The translations under genes were made by a program, and so were the position numbers. The notes below the pieces were generated by a model, which saw only the letters and a program-made list of their open reading frames with translations, did no database searches and was not told the DNA's origin. A stretch of DNA of 64,000 nt, from the NCBI GenBank assembly GCA_002239105.1, contig MPNQ01000012.1, positions 29,982-93,981 of the forward strand, written 5' to 3'. Origin of the DNA: a marine group bacterium Sva0996 bin134 (lineage in GTDB: Bacteria > Actinomycetota > Acidimicrobiia > Acidimicrobiales > Bin134). This document shows positions 25,878 to 35,060 of this stretch, in pieces; the stretch's first letter is position 1; every line of letters begins with the position of its first letter.

Positions 25878-26272
25878 GGCCCAGACCTTGCCACGACCGG
25901 GTCACCGTTCTCGTTCCATCCTGACAGCGCTACCCGTCTGCCGGGAACCAGGACTTCGTCGGTTCCGGCGACATGGGCGAGGATTCTGGGGCCGTCGTCC
26001 ACATCCACGTAGGCCAAGGTGAACGGAGGGGTTCGCCCCGGCACCGGGATCCGCAGCACCGTGGAACTGAACACTGTTCCCTTGGGGCCGAAAGTGGCCG
26101 GCGACATGGAACCGCTTCCGCATAGCGGGCATCGGGGAGGCGCCACCGACATTGGGTGGCGACACTCACCGCATCGACTGCCAGTCAAGAGAATCTGCCC
26201 CCCGCTCACTGCCAGCTCGGGGCGAGGATCGGCATCTGCTCGCTCCGGTGGCGTGGTGGAAAGGGTGGACAC
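25874..26272 (-). CDS. DUF35 zinc-ribbon/OB-fold acyl-CoA partner protein (module A)
   Basis: A 132-residue protein with a rubredoxin-like zinc ribbon (CGECRHP then CPLCGSG, four Cys) and a C-terminal OB fold (GRTPPFTLAYVDVDDGPRIL). DUF35 proteins bind thiolases or dehydratases handling bulky CoA esters and help to seat the substrate. It is first in the module A operon and overlaps the thiolase start by 4 nt. It is divergent from the SDR at 26395. Confidence 0.85.
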   Translation of the reverse strand: MSTLSTTPPERADADPRPELAVSGGQILLTGSRCGECRHPMSVAPPRCPLCGSGSMSPATFGPKGTVFSSTVLRIPVPGRTPPFTLAYVDVDDGPRILAHVAGTDEVLVPGRRVALSGWNENGDPVVARSGP

Positions 26273-26394
26273 CGGTCAAATGTACCAACTGACATCTCCT
26301 GCCCTGCGATTCGGCCCCTGTGGGCGGCTTTGTTTTACAGGCGCCAGCCCTGCGGCCTACGCTGCGAGCCGTATCTCGCGCAAAGGGGCATTAG

Positions 26395-27207
26395 ATGGGT
26401 ATCGAAGGACTGCGTTTCGTGATCACCGGTTCAGCCACCGGAATCGGGGCAGCTACTGCCCAGGTAGCAGCCAGTAAGGGCGCCAAGGTGATGTTGTCCG
26501 ACCTCAACGACGAGCAGGGTCAAGCGGTCGCCGACGAGATAAATGCCTCCGGTGGCACCGCGGCCTACACGCACTGCGACGTGACCGACCCCAATCAGGT
26601 GGAAGCCTTGATGGCCGCCGCCGCGGCTGCCTACGGCGGCATCGACGTGCTCCACAACAACGCCGGCATCCACGAGACCGCGCTGGCGTCACCGGAACAA
26701 TGCAGCCTGGAGGGAATGCCTCTAGATGTGTTCAAGAAGGTGGTTGAGGTGAACGCAGTCGCCCCGTGGATCTGCTCGAAGGCCGCCCTCCCCTACCTCA
26801 AGGAAAGCGATTGGCCGTCGATCGTCAACGCGGCGTCAACCGGGGCGCAATCCGCCTATCCGAACAACTCGGCATACGGCACCTCCAAGGGCGGTATTCG
26901 GCTGCAAACCCAGAACCTGGCGGTGGATCTGGCACCGCTGGGGATCCGGGTCAACTGCTACGGCCCCACCGCCATCGCCACCGACATGGTCACAAACTTC
27001 GTCAAGCAGTCTGACGACCCGGTGGCATTCGAAAAGGCGCTCATAAATACCTCGCTCATCCCCCGCCTGGGCCTCCCCTCCGAGGTGGGCGAGCTGGTGT
27101 GCTTCTTGGCCAGCCGGGAGGCCGGCTTCATCAACGGCGCATACATTTTGATCGACGGGGGCTCGCTGGCATGGCGAGGCACCGTGGACATACTGGGAAT
27201 GGAGTGA
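26395..27207 (+). CDS. SDR-family oxidoreductase
   Basis: A 270-residue classical SDR with TGSATGIGAA (cofactor loop, about 12), NNAGIHE, the Ser in NAASTGAQ and YGTSKGGI (Tyr/Lys, about 160), ending ILIDGGSLAWRG. AAAGGGG precedes the start by 8 nt. It leads a three-gene plus-strand operon with an NTF2-like protein and an acyl-CoA ligase, divergent from module A, so the two operons may share control. Confidence 0.85.
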   Translation: MGIEGLRFVITGSATGIGAATAQVAASKGAKVMLSDLNDEQGQAVADEINASGGTAAYTHCDVTDPNQVEALMAAAAAAYGGIDVLHNNAGIHETALASPEQCSLEGMPLDVFKKVVEVNAVAPWICSKAALPYLKESDWPSIVNAASTGAQSAYPNNSAYGTSKGGIRLQTQNLAVDLAPLGIRVNCYGPTAIATDMVTNFVKQSDDPVAFEKALINTSLIPRLGLPSEVGELVCFLASREAGFINGAYILIDGGSLAWRGTVDILGME

Positions 27208-27211
27208 TCCA

Positions 27212-27619
27212 ATGGCAGACAAACAAGCGGTAACCGAGCTTTTGAACCACGCGGGAGTGGCCTACGACGTGGGCGACAGCGGCTTCCTCATCGGGATGTT
27301 CGCCCCTGACAACCCGGTGTTCGCGATGACCATCGCCGGTGGCGACCCGATCACCTTCGAAGGGTCGGAGGCCATTGCCGGGCTGTTCAGCGGGGCGATG
27401 GAGGAGCAGACCGACCAGCGCCGTCACGTGGTGACCAACCTCTATTTCGAAAACGAGACCGAGGACTCCATCACCGCCATCAGCTACCTGGTGCTCATCA
27501 CTGTGGAGAACGGCCAGCTCTCAGTCCTCTCTAGCGGCGTCTACACCGACGACTGCGTTCGGGTGGGCGACGACTGGAAGATCCAGAAGCGCTTCCTGGC
27601 CCTCGATCTGCCCTACTAG
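27212..27619 (+). CDS. SnoaL/NTF2-like protein
   Basis: A 135-residue protein with the cone-shaped NTF2/SnoaL pattern: an N-terminal helix (KQAVTELLNHAGVAYDVGD), FAPDNPVF, a central helix GSEAIAGLFSG and strands ending DDWKIQKRFLALD. Family members include polyketide cyclases, ketosteroid isomerase-like and dioxygenase small subunits, and many with no known activity. It lies 5 nt after the SDR and 50 nt before the ligase. Function not assigned. Confidence 0.7.
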   Translation: MADKQAVTELLNHAGVAYDVGDSGFLIGMFAPDNPVFAMTIAGGDPITFEGSEAIAGLFSGAMEEQTDQRRHVVTNLYFENETEDSITAISYLVLITVENGQLSVLSSGVYTDDCVRVGDDWKIQKRFLALDLPY

Positions 27620-27668
27620 GGGCATATGGCCATGAACATCGCATCCGCCTTTTAGGAAGGAGCCGCAG

Positions 27669-29228
27669 ATGAACATCGGCCAGATCCCGGCCAAGTGGGC
27701 TCGGCAGACGCCGGACCGCGAAGCGATCATCGACTCGACCACCGGCCTGCGGGTCACCTTTGCGGCCTTTGACGAGCACATCAGGCGACTGGCCAACGGT
27801 CTCGTCGGCCTGGGCTTGGAAAAGGGCGATCGAGTCGGCATCTTGAGCCAGAACTCTGTTGAGTACGCCGCACTGTATTTCGCCTGTGGACGAACCGGGC
27901 TGGTGGCTCAACCTATGAACTGGCGGCTCTCCGGACCGGAGCTGGCCAAGATCGTGAACAACGGCGAGCCCCGGGCATACATCACCCAGGGGGCCTATGC
28001 CGCCGAGGCCGCCGAGCTGTCAGGGCTGGTGAGCTGCGTGGAGCACTGGCTCCAGTACGGCGAGGGGGGCGACGGCTCCTACGAGGAGTTAGTGGAGTCG
28101 TCCTCTGACGCCGAGCCCGCCGGGTCCAATGAGATCGGCGACACCGATCCGCTGTTCATCCTCTACACCGGGGGCACCACTGGGGAGTCCAAGGGTGCTC
28201 TGCACAGCCACCGCAGTGTCTATTTCGGGATGCTCAACCAGACTGTGGCCGAGCGCATCGTCCCCAGCGACGTGTACATGCTCACCGGGCAGATGTTCCA
28301 CATCCCTGTGGTGCTGGCCATGAACTACCTGGCCCACGGCTGCCCGCTAGTGCTGATGAACTTCGATGCCAAATTGGCCTTGGAGCTGATCCAGGCCGAG
28401 AGGGTGTCCGCCTTCCTGGGTGTCACCACCATGCTCAATTGGATGATGGCGGTAGAGGGGTTTGACGACTACGACATCTCCAGCCTGCGCAACATCCAGT
28501 ATGGGGGCGGCCCCATGCCGTCACGAGTGATCACCGAGGCAATGGACAAGTTCCCCTGCACCCTGATCCAGGGCTACGGCCAGACCGAGGGCACCACCAT
28601 GTGCTTCTTGTCCCAGGAAGACCACATTCGGGCCATCCGCGACGGCTACCGCACCGATCGGCTGCGGTCATGTGGGCGAGAGGGATTCGTCACCTCGGTA
28701 CGGGTCGTGGATCCAGACGGCGTTGATGTGCCCCAAGACGGTAAGACGTCGGGACAGATCATCGTGCGGTCCGAGGCCAACATGCTGGGGTATTTCCGCC
28801 GGCCCGATCTCACCGCCGACACCATCAGGGACGGCTGGATGTGGACCGGCGATATCGCCACTTGGGATGACGAGCGGTACGTGTCCATCGTGGACCGCTC
28901 GAAGGACATGATCATCTCCGGTGGGGAGAACATTTACTCCATCCAAGTGGAGGAGGCCATCGCCACCCACCAGGCCGTGCTGGAGACCGCAGTTATCGGC
29001 GTGCCCGACGACACGTGGGGCGAGTCGGTCATGGCCTACGTGGTGCTCAAGCCGGGTATGAGTGCTACCGAGGACGAGATCATCGACTCCGCCCGCCAGA
29101 ATCTGGCCTCCTATCAGAAGCCCCGATCGGTGGCCTTTGTCGACGAATTGCCCAAGGCCCCCACAGGCAAGATCCTCAAGCGGGTACTACGCGACCCCCA
29201 CTGGACAGACCAAGAGCGCCAGGTCTGA
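27669..29228 (+). CDS. AMP-forming acyl-CoA ligase, FadD-like
   Basis: A 519-residue adenylate-forming ligase with every family motif intact: LYTGGTTGESKGALHSH (about 166-182), GYGQTEGTT (about 303), WTGDIATWDDERYVS (about 395), DRSKDMIISGGENIYS (about 411) and the C-terminal catalytic PTGKILKR (about 499). AGGAAGGAG is 8 nt before the ATG. It closes the SDR/NTF2-like/ligase operon and converges on the M16 peptidase gene with 24 nt between stops. Confidence 0.88.
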   Translation: MNIGQIPAKWARQTPDREAIIDSTTGLRVTFAAFDEHIRRLANGLVGLGLEKGDRVGILSQNSVEYAALYFACGRTGLVAQPMNWRLSGPELAKIVNNGEPRAYITQGAYAAEAAELSGLVSCVEHWLQYGEGGDGSYEELVESSSDAEPAGSNEIGDTDPLFILYTGGTTGESKGALHSHRSVYFGMLNQTVAERIVPSDVYMLTGQMFHIPVVLAMNYLAHGCPLVLMNFDAKLALELIQAERVSAFLGVTTMLNWMMAVEGFDDYDISSLRNIQYGGGPMPSRVITEAMDKFPCTLIQGYGQTEGTTMCFLSQEDHIRAIRDGYRTDRLRSCGREGFVTSVRVVDPDGVDVPQDGKTSGQIIVRSEANMLGYFRRPDLTADTIRDGWMWTGDIATWDDERYVSIVDRSKDMIISGGENIYSIQVEEAIATHQAVLETAVIGVPDDTWGESVMAYVVLKPGMSATEDEIIDSARQNLASYQKPRSVAFVDELPKAPTGKILKRVLRDPHWTDQERQV

Positions 29229-29252
29229 TCTTCCAGTTATGTCGGTTGCCCC

Positions 29253-32200
29253 TTAGGGCAGAACCCGAACAATCTGGATGTGTTGATCGGGATCAAAGAG
29301 CAGCGCGGCCAGCGCCTGCACGTCGGCCAACTCCAGAGCATCTAGCTCATCAATCAGTCGCTGAGGCGTAGGCAATTCATCGTCGCTGGCAATGGCCCGA
29401 CGCACCAGCACGTTGATCAGGTCGCTGTTGCCAATCAGTTCGTAGTTGTCACGCACTACCGAGCGGCCGTGTTCGAAGTCTTCCTCGCTGATTTCACCAG
29501 CAAATAACTCGGCCAAAATGCGAGCCATCTCTTCTTCGATGCTGATCATCTGCTCGGGATCGCCAGAGGCCACGACATCAGCGCGGATCAAAGGCTCGGG
29601 GGTGATGCTCAAGCGAATCCCTGCGAACACGGCATAACTATCGCCCAAGTCCTCTCGGACGTCTTCGACCAGAAGATCGCTGACTATCACCTGGAGCACA
29701 TCGGCGGTTGCCTCAACCGCGGGGTTCACATCCACTGGCTCTTCGTAGTAGTAGATCGCCGCGGTGGCTTGGACATCTGGCCCTAGAACCACCTCGCGGC
29801 GCACTACACCATCGGGTTCGGGCGTTCGGCGATTCACGTAGCTGTCAGCTTCTCCGGCGGGCAGCGTACCCACATAGGTACGGGCCATCTGCTCAACGGT
29901 GTCGCGGTCAACGTCGCCGACGATCACCACCACGAGATCGTCCACCCCGGCTATGCGCTGCTGGTACAAGTCCAACAACGACTCAGGGGTCAGGGCGTCC
30001 ACGGTCTCTTGAGGAGCGACCTGGCTGAACCAGCCGGATGCGTCGCCATAGCGGGCATCGGTATAGGCCACCGCTCCCTGCCAGTCAGGATCGGAAACCG
30101 ATAGGGAGAGGATGATTCCGCCGACGTTGATGGCCTCGGCAAAGGCCTGCTCGTCTACTCGGGCCTCGGTCATGTACAAGTGCATGAGCTGGAACATCGT
30201 CTCGACATCGTCTGTGTCGGAGGAACCAGAAACGCCTTCTGAGGTCTCCTGGATGTACGGCTGTGCTTGAGCATTGCGGTCATCCAGATACCGCGATATC
30301 TGCGCCGGGCTTAGCTCACCCAAGCCGCTGTTTCGCACTGCCCGGGTGGCCAAGATCTGGGCCAGCGGACGGTCCCCTTCTTCGAGCGCCGACCAGCCGC
30401 CCCTGGAAATCGCCTCCATGTTGACCTCATTGTCGGCAATGTCGGAGTACGCATACATGACCCGGGCGCCGTTGGCGAACGTCCACTGGTAGGCATCATC
30501 CAGCTCGTCTTCAACGGCCTCAATGGGTCCGGCGCTCACGGGGTCCACCGGATCAGGGACGGCCAGCAGTTCATCAGCTTCTGCGATCAACGCGGGCAGC
30601 TCGCCCGGTACGGCCGCTTCGAGCGCGGCAGCCATCTCTTCGACGGTGGGAACGTCGGTCGGATCAGCCCCCACCGCGATCAGCAGGAGACCGCTCTGAT
30701 CCAAGATCTCCCGGTAGCGATCACTGAGATCGCCCACTTGGAGATCGTCAAGCAGGGTATTGACCCGGCCAGCGGTCTGCGCCATCGTTCCTATGTCGGT
30801 ACCTCCCAGGAAGTGCGCCGCCAACAGATCGGCGTATCTGGAGTCCTGGGTGGTGGGTTCCGCCTGGATGGCCGACTCCAGGTCGGTCCTGATTGACGTG
30901 GCCGCTCGGTCAAGATCGCCATCGGTGAACCCGTGCTCCTTCAGGCTCAGCAGCAGCGACCAGTAGTCGGTGAGCGCGACCGAAAAGTCGTCCGCCCGGA
31001 GATTGGTGCCGTAATACCGCAAACCTCGGGTGTGGCCGAACGACGTCCAATGCGTCGGATCGATCTGGGACAAGAATCCCTGCTCATAGCCATCCTGCAA
31101 GCGGTTCTCCACCATGATGCTGATGATCTCTTCGATCCACCGCTGGCGATCGCCTTCGATGGTTCTGGGATCCCAGGACGGCAGGCGAATGTCCAGCGAG
31201 AGATATGAGTACCCCTGCTCCGGCGAGGTGGCCACGTCGAAAGCCGGCTCAGGATTTAGCGCGGACCAGTTGTCGGGAGCAGACGGTGACTCACCTACTG
31301 AAATATCGCAGAAGTACTCCTCGACCAAGTCCTCCAGCGTGTCGAGGGGGAGGTCGCCGACCGCGACTACCGCCATGTTGGAGGGGACGTACCAGGTCTC
31401 GTAGAAGTCCCGCAGATCTTCAGCGGTAGTTGACTCGATGCTCTCCACCGTGCCGATGGGAGAGCGCCCGACATAGGGCGTGTCCTGGTTGTACATGCGG
31501 TCGAAAACCTGGAAGACCGTTCCCAACCCGGTCTCAACTCTGAGCCGGTACTCGTCGCGGACGATTCCCTGCTCCTCTTCAACGTCTTGGGGATCGATGG
31601 TGGCCGCGTGTGCCCACTGGGACAACACGTCGAAGGCGGTGGTCACCGACTGCTCATCCTCGTCGATTACCAAGTCGAGCTGATAGACGGTCTCGTCGTA
31701 AGAGGTGTAGGCGTTGATATCGGGGCCGAACTCAACGCCAATGCTGTGCAGCGCGTCGGTGATCTCGTTGCCGGGATACTTCTCGGTGCCGTTGAACAGC
31801 ATGTGCTCGAGATAGTGGGCATAGCCGGCACCCTCGACGGGCTCATTGAGCGACCCGGCGTTGACGGCCAGCCGCAGCGACAGACTGCCACCCGGACTGT
31901 CGTTCGAACGAAGGTAGTAGGTGAGGCCGTTGTCCAGCGTGCCGATCTTCACCTCAGGATCAACCGGCAGCAGACCCTCTTCGACTGTGGACCCGTCATC
32001 TCCGGCCGTCTGGCACCCATCATCTGCTTGCGGTGTCTCAGGCTGAGCTATCTCTTCCTCATCTTCCTCAGCTTCATCCGTTGCGGTGGGCTCAGCGGTT
32101 GGTTCTGCCATGGGCTCAGCCGTGGGCGCCGCCTCTTCCGCCGCCGTGCCTTCGCCCGAGTCGACCTGGCCGGTGACCGGAATATGGGATTTGCTATCCG

Positions 32201-32255
32201 CACATGCGGCCGCCACCAGGGCCACGCTCAGCAACAAGATCAGGAGCTTTCTCAT
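29253..32255 (-). CDS. M16-family zinc peptidase, lipoprotein, two-domain
   Basis: A 1000-residue exported insulinase/pitrilysin-type peptidase. MRKLLILLLSVALVAAAC is a lipoprotein signal (Cys 18), followed by an acidic Ala/Pro/Thr/Glu linker of about 70 residues. The inverted zinc motif HYLEH is at 147-151, with the downstream Glu ligand region in EEEQGIVRDEYRLR (about 222-235). The second half repeats the M16 fold (NEVNMEAISRGGW from about 600) without HxxEH, so it is the inactive clamp half. This is the PqqL-like arrangement of an active plus an inactive half in one chain. It would degrade peptides at the cell surface. The upstream ABC operon ends 120 nt away; a functional link is not shown. 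Confidence 0.88.
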   Translation of the reverse strand: MRKLLILLLSVALVAAACADSKSHIPVTGQVDSGEGTAAEEAAPTAEPMAEPTAEPTATDEAEEDEEEIAQPETPQADDGCQTAGDDGSTVEEGLLPVDPEVKIGTLDNGLTYYLRSNDSPGGSLSLRLAVNAGSLNEPVEGAGYAHYLEHMLFNGTEKYPGNEITDALHSIGVEFGPDINAYTSYDETVYQLDLVIDEDEQSVTTAFDVLSQWAHAATIDPQDVEEEQGIVRDEYRLRVETGLGTVFQVFDRMYNQDTPYVGRSPIGTVESIESTTAEDLRDFYETWYVPSNMAVVAVGDLPLDTLEDLVEEYFCDISVGESPSAPDNWSALNPEPAFDVATSPEQGYSYLSLDIRLPSWDPRTIEGDRQRWIEEIISIMVENRLQDGYEQGFLSQIDPTHWTSFGHTRGLRYYGTNLRADDFSVALTDYWSLLLSLKEHGFTDGDLDRAATSIRTDLESAIQAEPTTQDSRYADLLAAHFLGGTDIGTMAQTAGRVNTLLDDLQVGDLSDRYREILDQSGLLLIAVGADPTDVPTVEEMAAALEAAVPGELPALIAEADELLAVPDPVDPVSAGPIEAVEDELDDAYQWTFANGARVMYAYSDIADNEVNMEAISRGGWSALEEGDRPLAQILATRAVRNSGLGELSPAQISRYLDDRNAQAQPYIQETSEGVSGSSDTDDVETMFQLMHLYMTEARVDEQAFAEAINVGGIILSLSVSDPDWQGAVAYTDARYGDASGWFSQVAPQETVDALTPESLLDLYQQRIAGVDDLVVVIVGDVDRDTVEQMARTYVGTLPAGEADSYVNRRTPEPDGVVRREVVLGPDVQATAAIYYYEEPVDVNPAVEATADVLQVIVSDLLVEDVREDLGDSYAVFAGIRLSITPEPLIRADVVASGDPEQMISIEEEMARILAELFAGEISEEDFEHGRSVVRDNYELIGNSDLINVLVRRAIASDDELPTPQRLIDELDALELADVQALAALLFDPDQHIQIVRVLP

Positions 32256-32375
32256 ACCCGCCTCTGGGAGTCAGTCGTCGCTACGGCTCGAACAGAGCCA
32301 TTGGCCGAACACAGTACCGATGATCAACGACACATCCCATGCCCGCCGCCGAAAAACCCCAGCGCAACAGGACGA

Positions 32376-33920
32376 TTAGTGCTGGCTGTAGCAAATCTCG
32401 ATGATGGCCGGTTCGGATACGGCATCGCCCTCCAGCTCGCCGACGATGCGACCCTCGTGCAGCACCAGCACCCGATGGCATACGCCGACTAACTCGGAGA
32501 ATTCTGAGGAGATGAACACAACCGCCTTCCCCTCGGCGGCCAACTCCTCCATGATGTCGTAGATCTCTTCTTTGCCGTCCACATCCACCCCGATTGTGGG
32601 CTCATCGAAGATGAGGACGTCGGCCCCCTGCTCCAGCCACTTGGCGATGACTACCTTCTGCTGATTGCCGCCCGACAGCAGTCGCACAAGCTGGCGATCG
32701 CTGGGAGTGGCGATGCTCAAGCGGTCGATCCGACCATCAGCGGCCTGTTTTTCCGACCGGGGAGATGGCATTGGAGTCTTGGGTCGCACCCGATGGCGGT
32801 CCAAAGAAGCCAGCGTGATGTTATTGCGCACGCTGAAGTCCATGATGTTTCCCTGGGTCTTGCGGTCCTCGGGCAACAGCGCCATACCGGCCGACATGGA
32901 CTCCGATGGATGATTGTCGCTGATCTCGACACCGTGAATCCGCACCTGTCCTTCCCGGCGGTGATCAGCTCCGAAAACAGCCCGGACCAACTCGGTTCGA
33001 CCGCTTCCCATCAGTCCGCCCACACCTAAGATCTCTCCCTTGCGCACGTCGAAGGAGCAATCGTGCACGCCGGTGTCGGCGCTCACTCCGTCTACCTCCA
33101 ACACCGCTTCGGTATCGGGACGTCCGCCCACCCCCCGGCTGGCTCTACGCTCTGCCGAGGTCTGGGCATGCTCGTGACCGGTGATGTGGGAGATAAGCGA
33201 ACCCCGGTCCAACGATGACGTGGGCTCGTCGGCCACCAGCTCTCCGTTGCGCATCACAATTACCCGCTCGGTGAGCTCGAATATCTCCTCAAGACGGTGT
33301 GACACGTACACCACGGTGATCCCGTCATCGCGGAGCCGCCGCACGACGGCGAACAAGTGCTCGATCTCCTCGTCGGTAAGCGACGCGCTGGGTTCGTCCA
33401 GCACCAGCAACTGAGCCTGCTGGCCCAGCCCCCGGGCGATCATCACCAACCGCTGCTGGGCCACGCTCAGCTCTCCCACCGGCTGGCGGGGATCGATGTC
33501 CACTTCCAACCGGGCGATGGGCTCGGCGGCTCGGCGGCGCAACTCTGCCCAATCCACGAACAGGCCCAGCTTTCGGGGGTAGCCGAGGCCCATCCTCACG
33601 TTCTCGGCCACCGATAGGTCGCCCACGTCTTGGAGGTCTTGGTGGACGAAGGCCAGCCCGGCCACCGTTGCGTCGTGGGGTCGATGGAGATCGAGCGGCT
33701 CGCCATTCAGGGACAAATGGCCTTCGTCGGCCCGTTCAGCCCCAGCGATGATCTTGATCAGCGTGCTCTTGCCCGCACCGTTCTTGCCCACCAGCCCGAC
33801 GATCTCGCCGGCCCCCAAAGACAGGGTCACATTGTCAACCGCCAGCACTCCCGGGTAGCGCTTGGTTACTCCGGAGACTTCGAGCAGCGGAGCCGACATC
33901 TCCGGTGCTGAGGCGGTCAT
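32376..33920 (-). CDS. Sugar ABC transporter ATPase, RbsA/MglA type
   Basis: A 514-residue double ATPase. The first cassette has Walker A GKNGAGKST and Walker B LLVLDEPSASLTD; the second has the degenerate Walker A GLMGSGRTE, signature LSGGNQQKVVIAK and Walker B VLIFDEPTIGVDV. This asymmetry is normal in the ribose/galactose importer family. It overlaps the permease gene by 4 nt and acts with the permease and binding protein upstream. Confidence 0.92.
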   Translation of the reverse strand: MTASAPEMSAPLLEVSGVTKRYPGVLAVDNVTLSLGAGEIVGLVGKNGAGKSTLIKIIAGAERADEGHLSLNGEPLDLHRPHDATVAGLAFVHQDLQDVGDLSVAENVRMGLGYPRKLGLFVDWAELRRRAAEPIARLEVDIDPRQPVGELSVAQQRLVMIARGLGQQAQLLVLDEPSASLTDEEIEHLFAVVRRLRDDGITVVYVSHRLEEIFELTERVIVMRNGELVADEPTSSLDRGSLISHITGHEHAQTSAERRASRGVGGRPDTEAVLEVDGVSADTGVHDCSFDVRKGEILGVGGLMGSGRTELVRAVFGADHRREGQVRIHGVEISDNHPSESMSAGMALLPEDRKTQGNIMDFSVRNNITLASLDRHRVRPKTPMPSPRSEKQAADGRIDRLSIATPSDRQLVRLLSGGNQQKVVIAKWLEQGADVLIFDEPTIGVDVDGKEEIYDIMEELAAEGKAVVFISSEFSELVGVCHRVLVLHEGRIVGELEGDAVSEPAIIEICYSQH

Positions 33921-34945
33921 CGCCGCTTTGCTCCCAGAGCCGTCAGCAGCATGGCCAAAACCAAGATCGACCCTCGTGAGATATCCAAAATGTCTCGGTC
34001 ATATCCCAAAATTGTCAGCCCCGACTGCACTGCCTGCAAGAAGATCACGCCGAGCACGGTGCCCGGAACGTTGAACAGGCCTTGCCGAGATGCCGCCGCC
34101 CCCAAGAACGCCGCCGCATAGGCCGACAGAAGCAAAGAGATACCGACACGGGGTATGGAGGAAGCTGTCCGGGCCGTCTGTGACACCGCGGCGATCACGG
34201 CCACGAAGCCGACAACCACGAAGCCCAGAGCCCGCAATGCCTTGACATTGATGCCCGACAGTCGTGCCGCTTCGGGATTGCCGCCGATGGCGTACATGTA
34301 CCGTCCCAGCTCGGTCTTGGACATCATCAGCCACAAGATGATGGCCAGTCCGGCGGCGATCCATACCGGCGAGGTGAACTCGGTGAGCGGCTCGGGCTTG
34401 CCGACACCCAGGTCTCGGTAGAGGTCGGGCATGTCGGCCGCACCAGTGATGTTGCGACCATCGGAGATCATGTATTCGACGCCCAGCAGAATCAGGAAGG
34501 TGGCCAGCGTGGTGATGAATGAGGGCATTTCCACGTACGACACCAACAGGCCGTTGATTGCACCGATTGTGATACCGAATGCCACTCCGACCAGCACCGC
34601 CAAGCCCCAAGGCCAGTCGTGATTCACGATCAGCACGACGATCGCCGCCGCGCAGGCCGAGAGCGTTCCGGCTATGGACAAATCGAAATCGCCCATGGCC
34701 AGAACAACGGTGAGGCCGAGCGAGAGCATGAGCAGCGGTGCGGCCAAGCCGAGTTGGGTGCGCACGTTGTCGATCTCGATGAAGCGGCTGTCGAGCACCG
34801 TGAAGATAATGAGGCAAGCGACCAGGGTGATGAAGACGCCGTATGTCGAGATGAACGACAGCAGGTCGAATCTTGGCTTCGAACCGCTCGACCTAGATCG
34901 CGCAGACTCCGGCGGCGGTGCTGAAGCTGTGTTCGTATCGGCCAT
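33917..34945 (-). CDS. Sugar ABC transporter permease, RbsC type
   Basis: A 342-residue membrane permease with 8-10 hydrophobic segments, for example YGVFITLVACLIIFTVL and LLMLSLGLTVVLAMGDFDLS, the last being the family hallmark. ATG 34945 is preferred because GGGGGAGG precedes it by 7 nt; the frame is open 75 nt further upstream but that part includes the intergenic sequence. It forms the channel of an Rbs-type importer and overlaps the ATPase gene. Confidence 0.9.
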   Translation of the reverse strand: MADTNTASAPPPESARSRSSGSKPRFDLLSFISTYGVFITLVACLIIFTVLDSRFIEIDNVRTQLGLAAPLLMLSLGLTVVLAMGDFDLSIAGTLSACAAAIVVLIVNHDWPWGLAVLVGVAFGITIGAINGLLVSYVEMPSFITTLATFLILLGVEYMISDGRNITGAADMPDLYRDLGVGKPEPLTEFTSPVWIAAGLAIILWLMMSKTELGRYMYAIGGNPEAARLSGINVKALRALGFVVVGFVAVIAAVSQTARTASSIPRVGISLLLSAYAAAFLGAAASRQGLFNVPGTVLGVIFLQAVQSGLTILGYDRDILDISRGSILVLAMLLTALGAKRR

Positions 34946-34982
34946 TCGTGTACCTCCCCCGAAGAACCTAGCCGCTGGACGC

Positions 34983-35022
34983 GATTGAGCCGGTGACAAG
35001 AATCCCTGCCACCGGCTCAATC
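34983..35022. promoter_or_regulatory. Intercistronic hairpin between binding-protein and permease genes
   Basis: GATTGAGCCGGTG (34983-34995) pairs perfectly with CACCGGCTCAATC (35010-35022) around a 14-nt loop. On the transcript it lies 38 nt past the binding-protein stop and 37 nt before the permease start. Hairpins in this place stabilise the 3' end of the binding-protein message or partly terminate transcription, giving more receptor than channel. Confidence 0.65.
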
Positions 35023-35060
35023 ATCGTTACTACCTGCACCAGTGGTGCAAGATTATGCGG

